Below are positions 1 to 7,688 of a stretch of DNA of 40,743 nt, in pieces (within the stretch, counting starts at the first letter, position 1; each line of letters starts with the position of its first letter). This stretch comes from Campylobacteraceae bacterium. GTDB taxonomy: Bacteria; Campylobacterota; Campylobacteria; Campylobacterales; Campylobacteraceae. Position numbers and translations under genes: made by a program. The stretch is taken from positions 1-40,743 of the forward strand of contig JAISQB010000072.1 of the NCBI GenBank assembly GCA_031274495.1, given 5' to 3'. Below the pieces are notes generated by a model, which worked only from the letters and a program-made list of their open reading frames with translations, did not search any database and was not told the DNA's origin.

Positions 1-112
1 TGGCTATTGAGAGTTGGAAACGCCCTGTCCCATACCGAACCAGGAAGCTAAGCAACTCATCGCCGATGATACTACTCTTTACTAGAATGGGAATGTAGGT
101 CGCTGCCGGCTT
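1..112 (+). rRNA. rrf: 5S ribosomal RNA, 5' end outside window
   Basis: The stretch reads as bacterial 5S rRNA: the segments CCCATACCGAACCAGGAAGC, the GATGATACT loop region and the 3' GGTCGCTGCCGGC end are all present in order. The 3' helix-I strand (GCTGCCGG) has no complete 5' partner because the window begins at TGGCTATTGAGAG, so roughly the first 8-10 nt of the gene lie upstream. The exact 3' end is approximate. An rRNA operon is therefore expected immediately upstream. No tRNA follows. Confidence 0.93.
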
Positions 113-115
113 CGT

Positions 116-637
116 AAAAATAACTTCTATATCTTCATTTGCAACTTACAAACTATTTTCATCTATACAATCGTCAATAAAATTTTGAAAGCTTTTTTTC
201 ATCATCTTTTAAAAGTCATACATCTTTGCAGTCATAAAAATATCATCTTGATTGTTATTTTCTTTTATGTCAAACAGTATGATTTTATATTTTTTATGCA
301 ATAAATTCTCAAATCAAGCCATTTTATCTCACAATAAGCCAATATATTAAGAAAATATTTTTATAAGACGGTGCTATACAAAGAATCTTTTAATAAATAT
401 TTATGTAAAATCACAAGATATTTTTACTTTAAACATAAAAGGCATCGTAATGATACTATTTATCAAAAAATTTTGCAGAGAGAGAGAGAGAGAAATCTTA
501 AAAGATACTTAATAAATTTACTATCAAAAAACTACCTGATATTCTTGCGTTTTTACCACATGTTCCACAAATATGTTATTTTTTTTACTCTACAGTTAGC
601 AAATAATAAAAATATAAAATTAAGTTAGGATGCCAAT
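116..637. other. AT-rich intergenic stretch after 5S
   Basis: No convincing gene in these 520 bases. The stretch is strongly AT-rich and contains a dinucleotide run, (AG)8A, at 477-493. A GTG-initiated 85-codon frame (371-628) crosses this run but has low-complexity Lys/Phe/Tyr/Ile-rich content and no ribosome binding site, so I do not call it. A ribosome binding site TTAGGA at 625-630 belongs to the gene starting at 638. Confidence 0.6.
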
Positions 638-2278
638 ATGGATGCCGAAGTGATAGATATGGGTATAGATGACGAAAGAAAACAGGAAATTAATCGTCTA
701 AGTGATGAAGCATATAGTTTGCTACATCTTCAAAAAAGAGATGCACCGCAAAAAGTAGTAGCTGCAATTAAAAAATACGCAGATAATATGCCTGTTGGCT
801 CAGACGAAGAGCAAAAGAACATAATGTCAATGCTTTATGTATTGCTTTGCAATATGATAATTAAAAAATACAAATGGCAATGGCGCTATCTTGATATTGA
901 AGGCAGCATAAAAGACATATGCCTTGTTTCTCCTGACAAAAGTTATATTTATACAACAGAAGATGTTTTAGACGATATTGCCAATGAAAAAGACAATAAT
1001 GTATTGTTAAAGTTTTTTAATATGTTGGGAGATATATCACAAATAAAACCTCCGCAAAATTATCAAAAAATCTCGACTAAAACAATTACGACAATGATAA
1101 ATAGCAGTAGTATTTTAGCGAACAATAATAAAACCAAAGCGAGTATAGCCAACAACAATCCTGTCACTTCAAACAGCGGTAAGACAAAAAATGATATAAG
1201 TTGGGGCTGGATCATTTTAAGCATTTTGGTGGCATTGCCTATTGTTAGGCGTTTACACAATACGCTTCCTAATCCCGATTGGATATTGAATTTAGACAGA
1301 ATTGTTTTAGCTATTATTGTTTTTATTATTGTTTTTATCGTAATTCAGATTCTGGTTGCGTTGTTTACGGTTGTCGTACTGACATTATTCTCTTTCTTTG
1401 ATGTAAAAGACGATACAAAATGGAGCTGGACCATTTATATTTTAAGTTTTTTGGTAGCATTGCCTGTTGCTATGTATTTACGCAATATACTTCCTAATCC
1501 TGATTGGGCATTGAATTTAGACAGAATTATTTTATATTTCATTGTTTTTAGCACAATGCCGCTTATTATGCATCTATTTAAGTGGCTCGTGTTTGTTGTA
1601 CTAATAGGGTTGATTTGCTTTTTGTCCTATGGTAGCTTTTATGACAAATACGGTTTTAAAGATATATGGCAAGATTACCGCAATATGTTATATGCGCTGA
1701 AAAATAAACCAAATAAAAGCGTTATTGACAATATAATAAAAGCAAGAGATGATTCAATTTTAGCAGCAATTGATAATGGTTCAAGCGTTAGAAATTTTGC
1801 CACAAGCACAACACAAAAACATTTCGCGGACTACCAAAAAGAGAATTCTCGTATGCTCAAATATATCCAGTATTTTGCTATATTTAAAGAGATTAATGAT
1901 AGATGGAACTATGTATCCGATCCGGCTGAAGAAGAGTATTTCGCAAAAGCGAGCGAAACTATTTCGCAAGCAAACTTTACGGGAGATTGTGATGATTATT
2001 CGATTTTGATGGCAGCTTCGATAAAATCCATAGGCGGCACAGTGCGTTTAATAAGAATTCCTGGACATATATATCCTGAAGTGTTAATAGACTCGCAAAG
2101 CGATCTCGAAGCTATAAATTATATGATTCGCGAAAAGTTGTTTTGGGAAGAAGAGGTTGGTGATATTCATTATCATACAGGCAGCGATGGCAATATATGG
2201 CTTAATTTGGATTATACTGAAAAATATCCAGGTGGACATTTTATGGATGGTAACATAAGCGAAGTTTTATACCCGTGA
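638..2278 (+). CDS. Multi-pass membrane protein with C-terminal transglutaminase-like domain
   Basis: 546 residues. Residues 1-147 are cytoplasm-like and helical. An Asn/Ser/Lys-rich linker (148-187) leads into two membrane modules (about 188-254 and 262-333). These modules are internal duplicates offset by about 75 residues: both have a W-rich start, then LPNPDW, then NLDRI followed by a hydrophobic helix. The C-terminal domain has the transglutaminase-like layout: GDCDDYS (Cys451), PGHIYPEV (His477) and LNLDYT (Asp525), a plausible Cys-His-Asp triad, so peptidase or transpeptidase-type chemistry is possible. The start is ATG with TTAGGA seven bases upstream. The stop TGA overlaps the GTG of the next small frame (GTGA, 2275-2278), suggesting translational coupling. 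Base composition is far more AT-rich than the housekeeping genes downstream, consistent with transfer. The substrate is unknown, and the membrane orientation is not determined from sequence alone. Confidence 0.75.
   Translation: MDAEVIDMGIDDERKQEINRLSDEAYSLLHLQKRDAPQKVVAAIKKYADNMPVGSDEEQKNIMSMLYVLLCNMIIKKYKWQWRYLDIEGSIKDICLVSPDKSYIYTTEDVLDDIANEKDNNVLLKFFNMLGDISQIKPPQNYQKISTKTITTMINSSSILANNNKTKASIANNNPVTSNSGKTKNDISWGWIILSILVALPIVRRLHNTLPNPDWILNLDRIVLAIIVFIIVFIVIQILVALFTVVVLTLFSFFDVKDDTKWSWTIYILSFLVALPVAMYLRNILPNPDWALNLDRIILYFIVFSTMPLIMHLFKWLVFVVLIGLICFLSYGSFYDKYGFKDIWQDYRNMLYALKNKPNKSVIDNIIKARDDSILAAIDNGSSVRNFATSTTQKHFADYQKENSRMLKYIQYFAIFKEINDRWNYVSDPAEEEYFAKASETISQANFTGDCDDYSILMAASIKSIGGTVRLIRIPGHIYPEVLIDSQSDLEAINYMIREKLFWEEEVGDIHYHTGSDGNIWLNLDYTEKYPGGHFMDGNISEVLYP
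1198..1550 (+). repeat. Diverged in-frame internal duplication in the membrane transglutaminase-like gene
   Basis: The DNA from about 1198 to 1325 and from about 1418 to 1550 is clearly related, with shared blocks such as GCATTGCCT, CTTCCTAATCC and TTGAATTTAGACAGAATT. This encodes two copies of a W-rich helix, LPNPDW loop and NLDRI helix unit. Divergence at many positions shows that the duplication is not recent. Confidence 0.7.
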
Positions 2279-2549
2279 AACAATTGAAAATATGTAGCAG
2301 CGAATATTATAAAGAATTTGTCTTGATTCTTAAAAAAATCAGATACCACCCCCCCACTTTTTACTCCTCGAACCATTTAAAATACTTGAAGTAGATAGAA
2401 TTTTATATCAACATTTATTTAATGTAGCTTATAAGATTTTATACTTTAACGAATTGCACAATAGCTCATTAACATCAAATATTCATTTTGGATATTTTCC
2501 GAAAACAAACGGTGCTATTTTTAGCTATTATCTAAAAGAATATGGCTAA
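2275..2549 (+). pseudogene. Small gene broken at a C7 tract; candidate phase-variable ORF
   Basis: A frame opens at GTG 2275, overlapping the upstream stop (GTGA). It reads MKQLKICSSEYYKEFVLIL and on to ...RYHPP at a run of seven C (2349-2355), then in the current frame it stops at 2392-2394 after TFYSSNHLKYLK. Inserting one C (C8) shifts into a frame that stays open for 64 codons to TAA 2547-2549. That frame reads HFLLLEPFKILEVDRILYQH and later IHFGYFPKTNG. The full product would be 91 residues. The downstream frame has stops at 2295, 2310 and 2331 and no start of its own upstream of the tract, so it only makes sense joined through the homopolymer. I do not recognise the protein. The alternatives are simple decay or a one-base sequencing error. 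Coupling to the transglutaminase-like gene suggests a related role. Confidence 0.5.
2349..2355 (+). repeat. Poly-C (C7) homopolymer tract
   Basis: Seven consecutive C bases lie inside an otherwise AT-rich small gene, exactly at the point where the reading frame is lost. Poly-G/C tracts of this sort are the usual contingency elements of Campylobacter and Helicobacter. Seven is short for high-frequency slippage. One additional C restores the frame. Confidence 0.8.
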
Positions 2550-2659
2550 TTTATGGTTGTAAATGTTGCAAAAGGTTACACAAAAATGGTTAAAAGGATT
2601 TATTTTCATAATATTTGCGTAAATATCTAAAAATTGTTGCTTTATTTTTAAATCTCTAA

Positions 2660-2665
2660 TATAAT
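2660..2665 (+). promoter_or_regulatory. Minus-10 box (TATAAT) for the 2694 gene
   Basis: TATAAT is placed about 28 bases upstream of the start codon, with AAAGGAG at 2682-2688 as ribosome binding site. No clear minus-35 is visible, which is usual for sigma-70 promoters in Campylobacterota. Confidence 0.55.
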
Positions 2666-2693
2666 TGCGTGCAAATTTTATAAAGGAGTACAA

Positions 2694-2903
2694 ATGGCAA
2701 TCAATCTTGAAAACAGGACGCCGCACGAGTTGAAAAATTTGTTGGATCAGGTCAAAGTGTCCGATTTGCCGTTTGATGAGAAGAAGAGGATCATCGAAGA
2801 GATTCAAGCCAGACTCACAGGCGCGCAGACTATCAGGCAGTCTCAAATCCTACGGGATATAGACGAAGGTCAAGGCGATATGAATGATATCGGCGGTGAA
2901 TAG
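2694..2903 (+). CDS. Small acidic hypothetical protein (69 aa)
   Basis: 69 residues, charged and helical. It begins MAINLENRTPHELKNLLDQV, has an EKKRIIEEIQARL helix and ends in an acidic Gly/Asp/Glu-rich tail. There are no cysteines, no signal peptide and no membrane segment. The start is supported by an AAAGGAG ribosome binding site and a good TATAAT box, so it is very probably a real gene. It ends 42 bases before the NFACT gene in the same direction. I do not recognise the family; a small cytosolic adaptor or regulator is possible but unproven. Confidence 0.7.
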   Translation: MAINLENRTPHELKNLLDQVKVSDLPFDEKKRIIEEIQARLTGAQTIRQSQILRDIDEGQGDMNDIGGE

Positions 2904-2945
2904 ATCCGTCCGTTTAGTTGTGCAACTTTTTGATTACCCCCGCTT

Positions 2946-4295
2946 ATGAAGTACTATGAACTGCTCGAATGTGCTAAATTTCTACAAAATTTTAAGCATA
3001 TAAATTCTATCTCAAGGGTCGAGGACAATACGCTAAAGATAGATTTGTCGACCCTTACGCTCTACGCGAACCTAAAAAGAGGCGAGAGTGCGCTCTTTAT
3101 GTGCGGGCATTTTTACGCCGCGAAACATTATCGCGCACCTTTTGATATGGTTTTGGCGAAAAGATTTACAAACGCCGCGATAGAAAGTCTTGCCTTGAGC
3201 CCCAATGATCGCGTGCTCATAATAAAAGTTTCACAAAAAAATAGCTACAAAACGACCGCTTCGACGCTGCTTTTGGAGTTCACGGGCAAAAACACAAACG
3301 CGATTATATTGGATGAAGATGAGACCATAATACAGGCGTTGCGCCATATAGACGAGAGCGTCTCATACAGAGTCGTCAAAGTGGGCGAAAAATTAGCCCC
3401 CCTGCCGCCGTTTACCATAAAAGAGCAGTCTTTAAAGATAGAAAATGTCGAAGCTTTTTTGTACGCCTATTACGAAAAAATGCAAGGCAGGGAGTTGGAC
3501 AGTCTAAAGGCTGCAAAGAGTGCGGCTTTAAATAAAAAGATAGATAAACTGCAAAATTTACTGGATGCTTTAGGAAGCGAAGAGGAGCTCCAAGAAAGGG
3601 CACAGGCGGAGGGTAAAAAGGCTACGCTTTTACTAATGCATAGGCACTCTTTGAAAGATTACGAAGGGGAGCGCGAGCTAACCGACATCGACGGTAAAAG
3701 TTATAAGATTGCTATCGGCGCGAAGGTGCAAGAGGCGATAGATGAGCTTTTCGGCATATCAAAAAGGCTAAAACAGAAGGCAAAATCACTCCATAAAGAG
3801 CGGGAAAATCTAACGGAAAAGTTAAATTTTGCAAAGCATCTTTTATCGGCTCTTATGGAGGCGAAAAGCAAAGAAGAGGTGGAGATACTGCTGCCAAAAC
3901 GGAGCGCGTCGAAGACAAAAGAGGAGGCGGAGGGGTCGTTTTGCACATTTTTTGTGGAGGGATATAAAGTGATGGTCGGCAAGAACGAGCGCGGCAATGA
4001 GCAGCTTTTAAAATCAGCCAAAAAAAACGACATCTGGTTTCACGTAAAAGATATCCCATCTTCGCACGCGATATTAAAGACCGATAAGAGCGGCGTTTCA
4101 CCAAGCACGCTGGAGTTTTGCGCGAAACTTTGCGTCAATTTCAGCGTTTTGCACGAGGGGGCATATGAGGTTGATTTCACCCAAAGACGCAATGTCAAAA
4201 TCGTAAGCGGCGCGCACGTAACATATACAAATTTTAAAACTATCTCTGTTTCCAAATCGCAAGCGCTTTTAGGCAAAACTCAAGCGCAAGTTTGA
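2946..4295 (+). CDS. NFACT / Rqc2-type (FbpA-like) RNA-binding family protein
   Basis: 449 residues. The N-terminal half resembles the NFACT-N domain. The middle (about 180-290) is a Lys/Glu/Leu-rich coiled coil. The C-terminal part carries the NFACT-R signature: GKNERGNEQLLKSAKKNDIW, then FHVKDIPSSHAIL (from about residue 365), then FTQRRNVKI near the end. In other bacteria RqcH/NFACT proteins bind the peptidyl-tRNA-obstructed 50S subunit and add Ala tails in ribosome rescue; older annotations call them fibronectin-binding proteins. It is shorter than the 550-570 residues typical of Firmicutes, as is usual in Campylobacterota. The start is the first ATG after the upstream gene; no strong Shine-Dalgarno is visible (the upstream run is ATTACCCCCGCTT), so the start is slightly uncertain. 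The rescue role here is inferred from the family. Confidence 0.85.
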   Translation: MKYYELLECAKFLQNFKHINSISRVEDNTLKIDLSTLTLYANLKRGESALFMCGHFYAAKHYRAPFDMVLAKRFTNAAIESLALSPNDRVLIIKVSQKNSYKTTASTLLLEFTGKNTNAIILDEDETIIQALRHIDESVSYRVVKVGEKLAPLPPFTIKEQSLKIENVEAFLYAYYEKMQGRELDSLKAAKSAALNKKIDKLQNLLDALGSEEELQERAQAEGKKATLLLMHRHSLKDYEGERELTDIDGKSYKIAIGAKVQEAIDELFGISKRLKQKAKSLHKERENLTEKLNFAKHLLSALMEAKSKEEVEILLPKRSASKTKEEAEGSFCTFFVEGYKVMVGKNERGNEQLLKSAKKNDIWFHVKDIPSSHAILKTDKSGVSPSTLEFCAKLCVNFSVLHEGAYEVDFTQRRNVKIVSGAHVTYTNFKTISVSKSQALLGKTQAQV

Positions 4296-4328
4296 TATGA
4301 TAATAAGACTTAAAAAAAAGGATAGACA

Positions 4329-5177
4329 ATGGGCATCAATGATTTTACTCATCAAAAACGGCTCATCACGGGGGTGGCTCTATTAGTTGCGGCTTTAATC
4401 GTAGTCTGGCTGAATTGGGCTTTTGTTACTTGGGCGATACTTGGCGCGATACTTGGCGCGGCGCTTTATGAGACGGTAAAGATGTTGAAGATCGAAGATC
4501 CTGTGATGATATATATCTACGCAGGTGCCGCGTGGATACTGGCATACTTCTGCCCGCATCCGCAATCAATTGTCTTCGGACTTTTGGTATTGGCGGTAAG
4601 CTCTATGGTGTTTAAAAACAGTGTGGATTATAAATCTCTGTTTCCGCTTGTCTATCCGTTGGCGCCGATGCTTTTTGTGCTCTCACTGCCTCAGGATTTT
4701 GGGATGGCGTATTTAGTGTGGCTTGTGTTTATCGTGGGGATTACCGATACGGCGGCATTTTACGCGGGTAAAACGATAGGCTCTACGCCGTTTTCGCCTA
4801 TATCTCCCAAAAAGACTTGGGAAGGGGTATATTCGGGGTTGGTTTCAGGCGTCATAATCGGCGTGATAGTGGGCATTATCATAGATGTTGACTTTTTGGC
4901 TGCGCTGTTTATCTCGCTTCTTGTATCCGCGGCGTCGGTTTTTGGGGATCTGTTTGAAAGCTATCTTAAAAGAGGGGCGGGCGTGAAAGACAGCGGCAAT
5001 ATACTCCCGGGACACGGAGGGATATTAGACCGTGCGGACGGCTATCTGTTCGGCGCTATCGTGATGGTGGTATTGCTGAATCTTTTTCACATCGGCATTA
5101 CAAATAGCGTTGATATAACATCCACGATACAGATGTTAGAGGATACTGCAGAAATACTAAAACAATGGTCGTTTTAG
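4329..5177 (+). CDS. cdsA: Phosphatidate cytidylyltransferase (CDP-diglyceride synthase)
   Basis: 282 residues, with about seven to eight membrane helices. It makes CDP-diacylglycerol from phosphatidic acid and CTP at the inner membrane, the branch point for all phospholipids. The C-terminal family signature is present: FESYLKRGAGVKDSGNILPG followed by HGGILDRADG, and upstream SPKKTWEG. The final position of the signature (A instead of a larger residue in DRxD) is a mild deviation. Its end overlaps the dxr start by 13 bases; the cdsA-dxr pair is a standard arrangement in many bacteria including Helicobacter and Campylobacter. The ATG follows AAAGGATAGACA. Confidence 0.95.
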   Translation: MGINDFTHQKRLITGVALLVAALIVVWLNWAFVTWAILGAILGAALYETVKMLKIEDPVMIYIYAGAAWILAYFCPHPQSIVFGLLVLAVSSMVFKNSVDYKSLFPLVYPLAPMLFVLSLPQDFGMAYLVWLVFIVGITDTAAFYAGKTIGSTPFSPISPKKTWEGVYSGLVSGVIIGVIVGIIIDVDFLAALFISLLVSAASVFGDLFESYLKRGAGVKDSGNILPGHGGILDRADGYLFGAIVMVVLLNLFHIGITNSVDITSTIQMLEDTAEILKQWSF

Positions 5178-6241
5178 GCTCCACGGGCTCTATCGGGCGT
5201 AGCACACTTTCTATCGCCAAAAAGTTCGGGCTTAAAGTAAACGCTCTTTGCGCCAACCAAAATACAGAGCTTTTGAACCGCCAAATAGAGGAGTTTTCGC
5301 CCGAATTTGTCGCGATAGGGGATGAGACAAAAGCCTGTGAAGTGAACCATCCGCGCGTCTTTGCAGGCGCAAATGGTATCTTGGAGATGATAGACGCCGC
5401 GTATAAAAAAGATATGCTTTTGGTAAACGCGCTTGTCGGATTTGCCGGACTCACACCCACCGTAAAAGCTCTTGAAAAGGGCTACAAGATAGCTCTTGCC
5501 AATAAAGAGTCTTTGGTCATCGCGGGCGAATTTTTAGACATTTCGCGCATCGTACCGATAGATAGCGAGCATTTTGGTCTTTGGTATCTTTTGGGAGATA
5601 GAAAGCCCAAAAAACTCATCATAACCGCGAGCGGAGGGGCTTTTCGCGATACCCATTTGGATGAGCTTAAGAGCGTGACGCCAAAAGAGGCGCTAAATCA
5701 CCCCAACTGGAAAATGGGCAAAAAGATAACGATAGACAGCGCGACGATGGTCAATAAACTCTTTGAAGTTTTAGAGGCGCACTGGCTTTTTGGCTGTAGC
5801 AACATAGACGCGCTCATCGAAACGCGCTCTATCATACACGCGTTCGCGGAGTTTGCGGACGGCAGTACGACGGCGCATTTGGCAAAGGCTGATATGAGGC
5901 TTCCTATCGCGTTCGCGCTTTTGGGCAGTGTGGAAGAGGAGATACTCCCTCCCGTGAATCTCTGGGAGATAGAAAATATAGAGTTCAGAGCTATCTCGCC
6001 TGAGCGCTATCCCGCGTGGCAGCTTCGGGAGACACTGCTTCAAAAGCCACATCTTGGCGTAGTGCTAAACGCGGCAAATGAGGTGGGAGTAGAGCTTTTT
6101 TTGCAAAGCAAGATAGCCTTTAGCGATATAGCCTCCTACTCTTTGAAGGCTGTGAGGGAGTTTGAAAGTGTCCGCGCGCAAGGGCTTGGAGAGCTGTTTT
6201 TAATAGACAAAGAGGCAAGGGCGTTTTGCGCCGGGATTTAA
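5165..6241 (+). CDS. dxr: 1-deoxy-D-xylulose 5-phosphate reductoisomerase
   Basis: 358 residues, cytosolic. It converts DXP to MEP with NADPH in the non-mevalonate isoprenoid pathway. It shows the N-terminal nucleotide motif GSTGSIG (residues 5-11), NKESLVIAGE, the metal/substrate segment PIDSEH, TASGGAFRD and KITIDSATMVNK. It also has AANEVGVELF near the C-terminus. The common NKGLE sequence is NKLFE here. The start ATG lies inside the end of cdsA (13-base overlap), matching the expected N-terminus just ahead of the GSTGSIG loop, so the two genes are likely translationally coupled. Confidence 0.96.
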   Translation: MVVLGSTGSIGRSTLSIAKKFGLKVNALCANQNTELLNRQIEEFSPEFVAIGDETKACEVNHPRVFAGANGILEMIDAAYKKDMLLVNALVGFAGLTPTVKALEKGYKIALANKESLVIAGEFLDISRIVPIDSEHFGLWYLLGDRKPKKLIITASGGAFRDTHLDELKSVTPKEALNHPNWKMGKKITIDSATMVNKLFEVLEAHWLFGCSNIDALIETRSIIHAFAEFADGSTTAHLAKADMRLPIAFALLGSVEEEILPPVNLWEIENIEFRAISPERYPAWQLRETLLQKPHLGVVLNAANEVGVELFLQSKIAFSDIASYSLKAVREFESVRAQGLGELFLIDKEARAFCAGI

Positions 6242-6287
6242 AAAATATGTTATTATCCGTTTTTGAAAAAGAATTAAGGTAAGAGTA

Positions 6288-7478
6288 ATGAGAAGACGAC
6301 TGCAGACAACAAAAGCGACAAGAGCGCTAAATCTCGTAAAAGAGTTCATACAACTTGAGAGTTTTGGCGGCATACTACTTTTGTTCACGACGATTTTGGC
6401 GCTTTTTGCGGCAAATATCAATGAGATAAGCGAAATATATCACAATTTTTGGAAGAGCCCGTTTGGGGTTGTTTTTGGCGAATTTACCGCGACCCTTACG
6501 ATGCAAGAGTGGGTCAATGATGTTTTGATGGCGATATTTTTTCTCTCTATCGGACTTGAGATAAAAAAAGAGATGTTGATAGGCAACCTCGCCTCCGTTA
6601 AAAAGGCGGCGTTTCCCATTATCGCGGCGTTTGGCGGGATGATCATCCCTATCTGTATATACTTTAGCTTAAATATCGGCACGGAGTATGTGCACGGCTT
6701 TGGTATCCCGATGGCTACGGATATCGCGTTTGCGCTTGGCGTTTTGATGCTTTTAGGGAAACGCGTACCGTTGGAGCTGAAGATATTTCTTGTCACTTTG
6801 GCGGTTGTGGATGACCTTGGCGCGATAGTAATTATCGCTCTTTTTTACTCCGACGGCATTGCCTCTAACTATCTTTTAGCGGCGGGCGGAACGGTACTGT
6901 TGCTATTTGTACTGAATAAATACGGTGTGAGAAATATCTTTGTATATCTTTTTATCGGTATCTTTTTATGGTATTTTGTCCACCACAGCGGTATACACGC
7001 GACAATCGCGGGCGTACTGCTTGCTTTTACGATACCTTTGAGAGTTGAAAATATGGCGCGCTCTCCGTTAATAAAATTAGAACATACATTAAACCCTTTG
7101 AGCGCTTATTTTATAATGCCTGTTTTTGCGTTCGCGAATGCGGGAGTTACTATCGGCGGCGAATTTGCTTTCAATGATGTTACGCTTGGTATCATGCTGG
7201 GACTTGTTGCCGGAAAACCTATAGGTATTTTTCTCTTTACGCTTCTATCTGAAAAGTTTGGCGTGGCTAAAAAACCGGACTCTCTTTCGTGGGCTCACAT
7301 AGTGGGTGCGGGATTTTTGGGCGGTATCGGTTTTACGATGTCTATCTTCATCGCTACGCTCACATTTGGCGGGGTAATGCTGGAAGAGGCGAAATTGACG
7401 ATTATGATAAGCTCGCTTATCGCGACTATAATAGGGGCGCTGTTTTTTAAATTTGTCCTTTTTGGCAGCAAGCAATAG
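6288..7478 (+). CDS. nhaA: Na+/H+ antiporter NhaA
   Basis: 396 residues with about 12 membrane helices. It exchanges external protons for cytoplasmic Na+ and contributes to pH and salt tolerance. It has the paired-Asp ion-binding motif in VTLAVVDDLGAIVIIALFYS, the PMATDIAFALGVL segment, HSGIHATIAGVLLAF, and GFLGGIGFTMSIFIATLTF near the end. The length fits the family. The start ATG follows TTAAGGTAAGAGTA. It lies 46 bases after dxr in the same direction. Its own promoter is unclear (a TTATTAT run upstream), so it may be co-transcribed with cdsA-dxr. Confidence 0.96.
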   Translation: MRRRLQTTKATRALNLVKEFIQLESFGGILLLFTTILALFAANINEISEIYHNFWKSPFGVVFGEFTATLTMQEWVNDVLMAIFFLSIGLEIKKEMLIGNLASVKKAAFPIIAAFGGMIIPICIYFSLNIGTEYVHGFGIPMATDIAFALGVLMLLGKRVPLELKIFLVTLAVVDDLGAIVIIALFYSDGIASNYLLAAGGTVLLLFVLNKYGVRNIFVYLFIGIFLWYFVHHSGIHATIAGVLLAFTIPLRVENMARSPLIKLEHTLNPLSAYFIMPVFAFANAGVTIGGEFAFNDVTLGIMLGLVAGKPIGIFLFTLLSEKFGVAKKPDSLSWAHIVGAGFLGGIGFTMSIFIATLTFGGVMLEEAKLTIMISSLIATIIGALFFKFVLFGSKQ

Positions 7479-7523
7479 CGTTCTTTTGGGCTATCTTGGC
7501 GTGTTTTTTGGGATGCCAAAAAT

Positions 7524-7566
7524 GAGGGGTATTTTCAAGTTTTTGCTTGTCAAAAGCCTCTTTTTT
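7524..7566 (+). terminator. Possible rho-independent terminator after nhaA
   Basis: An imperfect hairpin with GAGG (7524-7527) and inner TTTT pairing with AAAA and CCTC (7557-7560), followed directly by six T. Another shorter hairpin (CAAG/CTTG) sits in the loop. It separates nhaA from the dctP promoter. Confidence 0.4.
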
Positions 7567-7646
7567 GATGTTTCGTAAGGTAACATCGGAGGGTGCTCTT
7601 TTGGTAAAAGCATAGCGATTTAATCCGCTTTTTTATCAACTAGACA

Positions 7647-7652
7647 TATAAT
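7647..7652 (+). promoter_or_regulatory. Minus-10 box (TATAAT) for dctPQM
   Basis: A perfect TATAAT lies 36 bases upstream of dctP, with AAGGAG at 7678-7683 as its ribosome binding site. Confidence 0.6.
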
Positions 7653-7688
7653 GAGATGTTAGATAAAACTAAACCATAAGGAGAAACA

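Noticed and set aside
371-628. 85-codon GTG frame in the AT-rich gap after 5S rRNA
   Set aside because: No ribosome binding site, low-complexity Lys/Tyr/Phe/Ile composition, and a simple AG repeat in the middle; typical of chance frames in AT-rich DNA.
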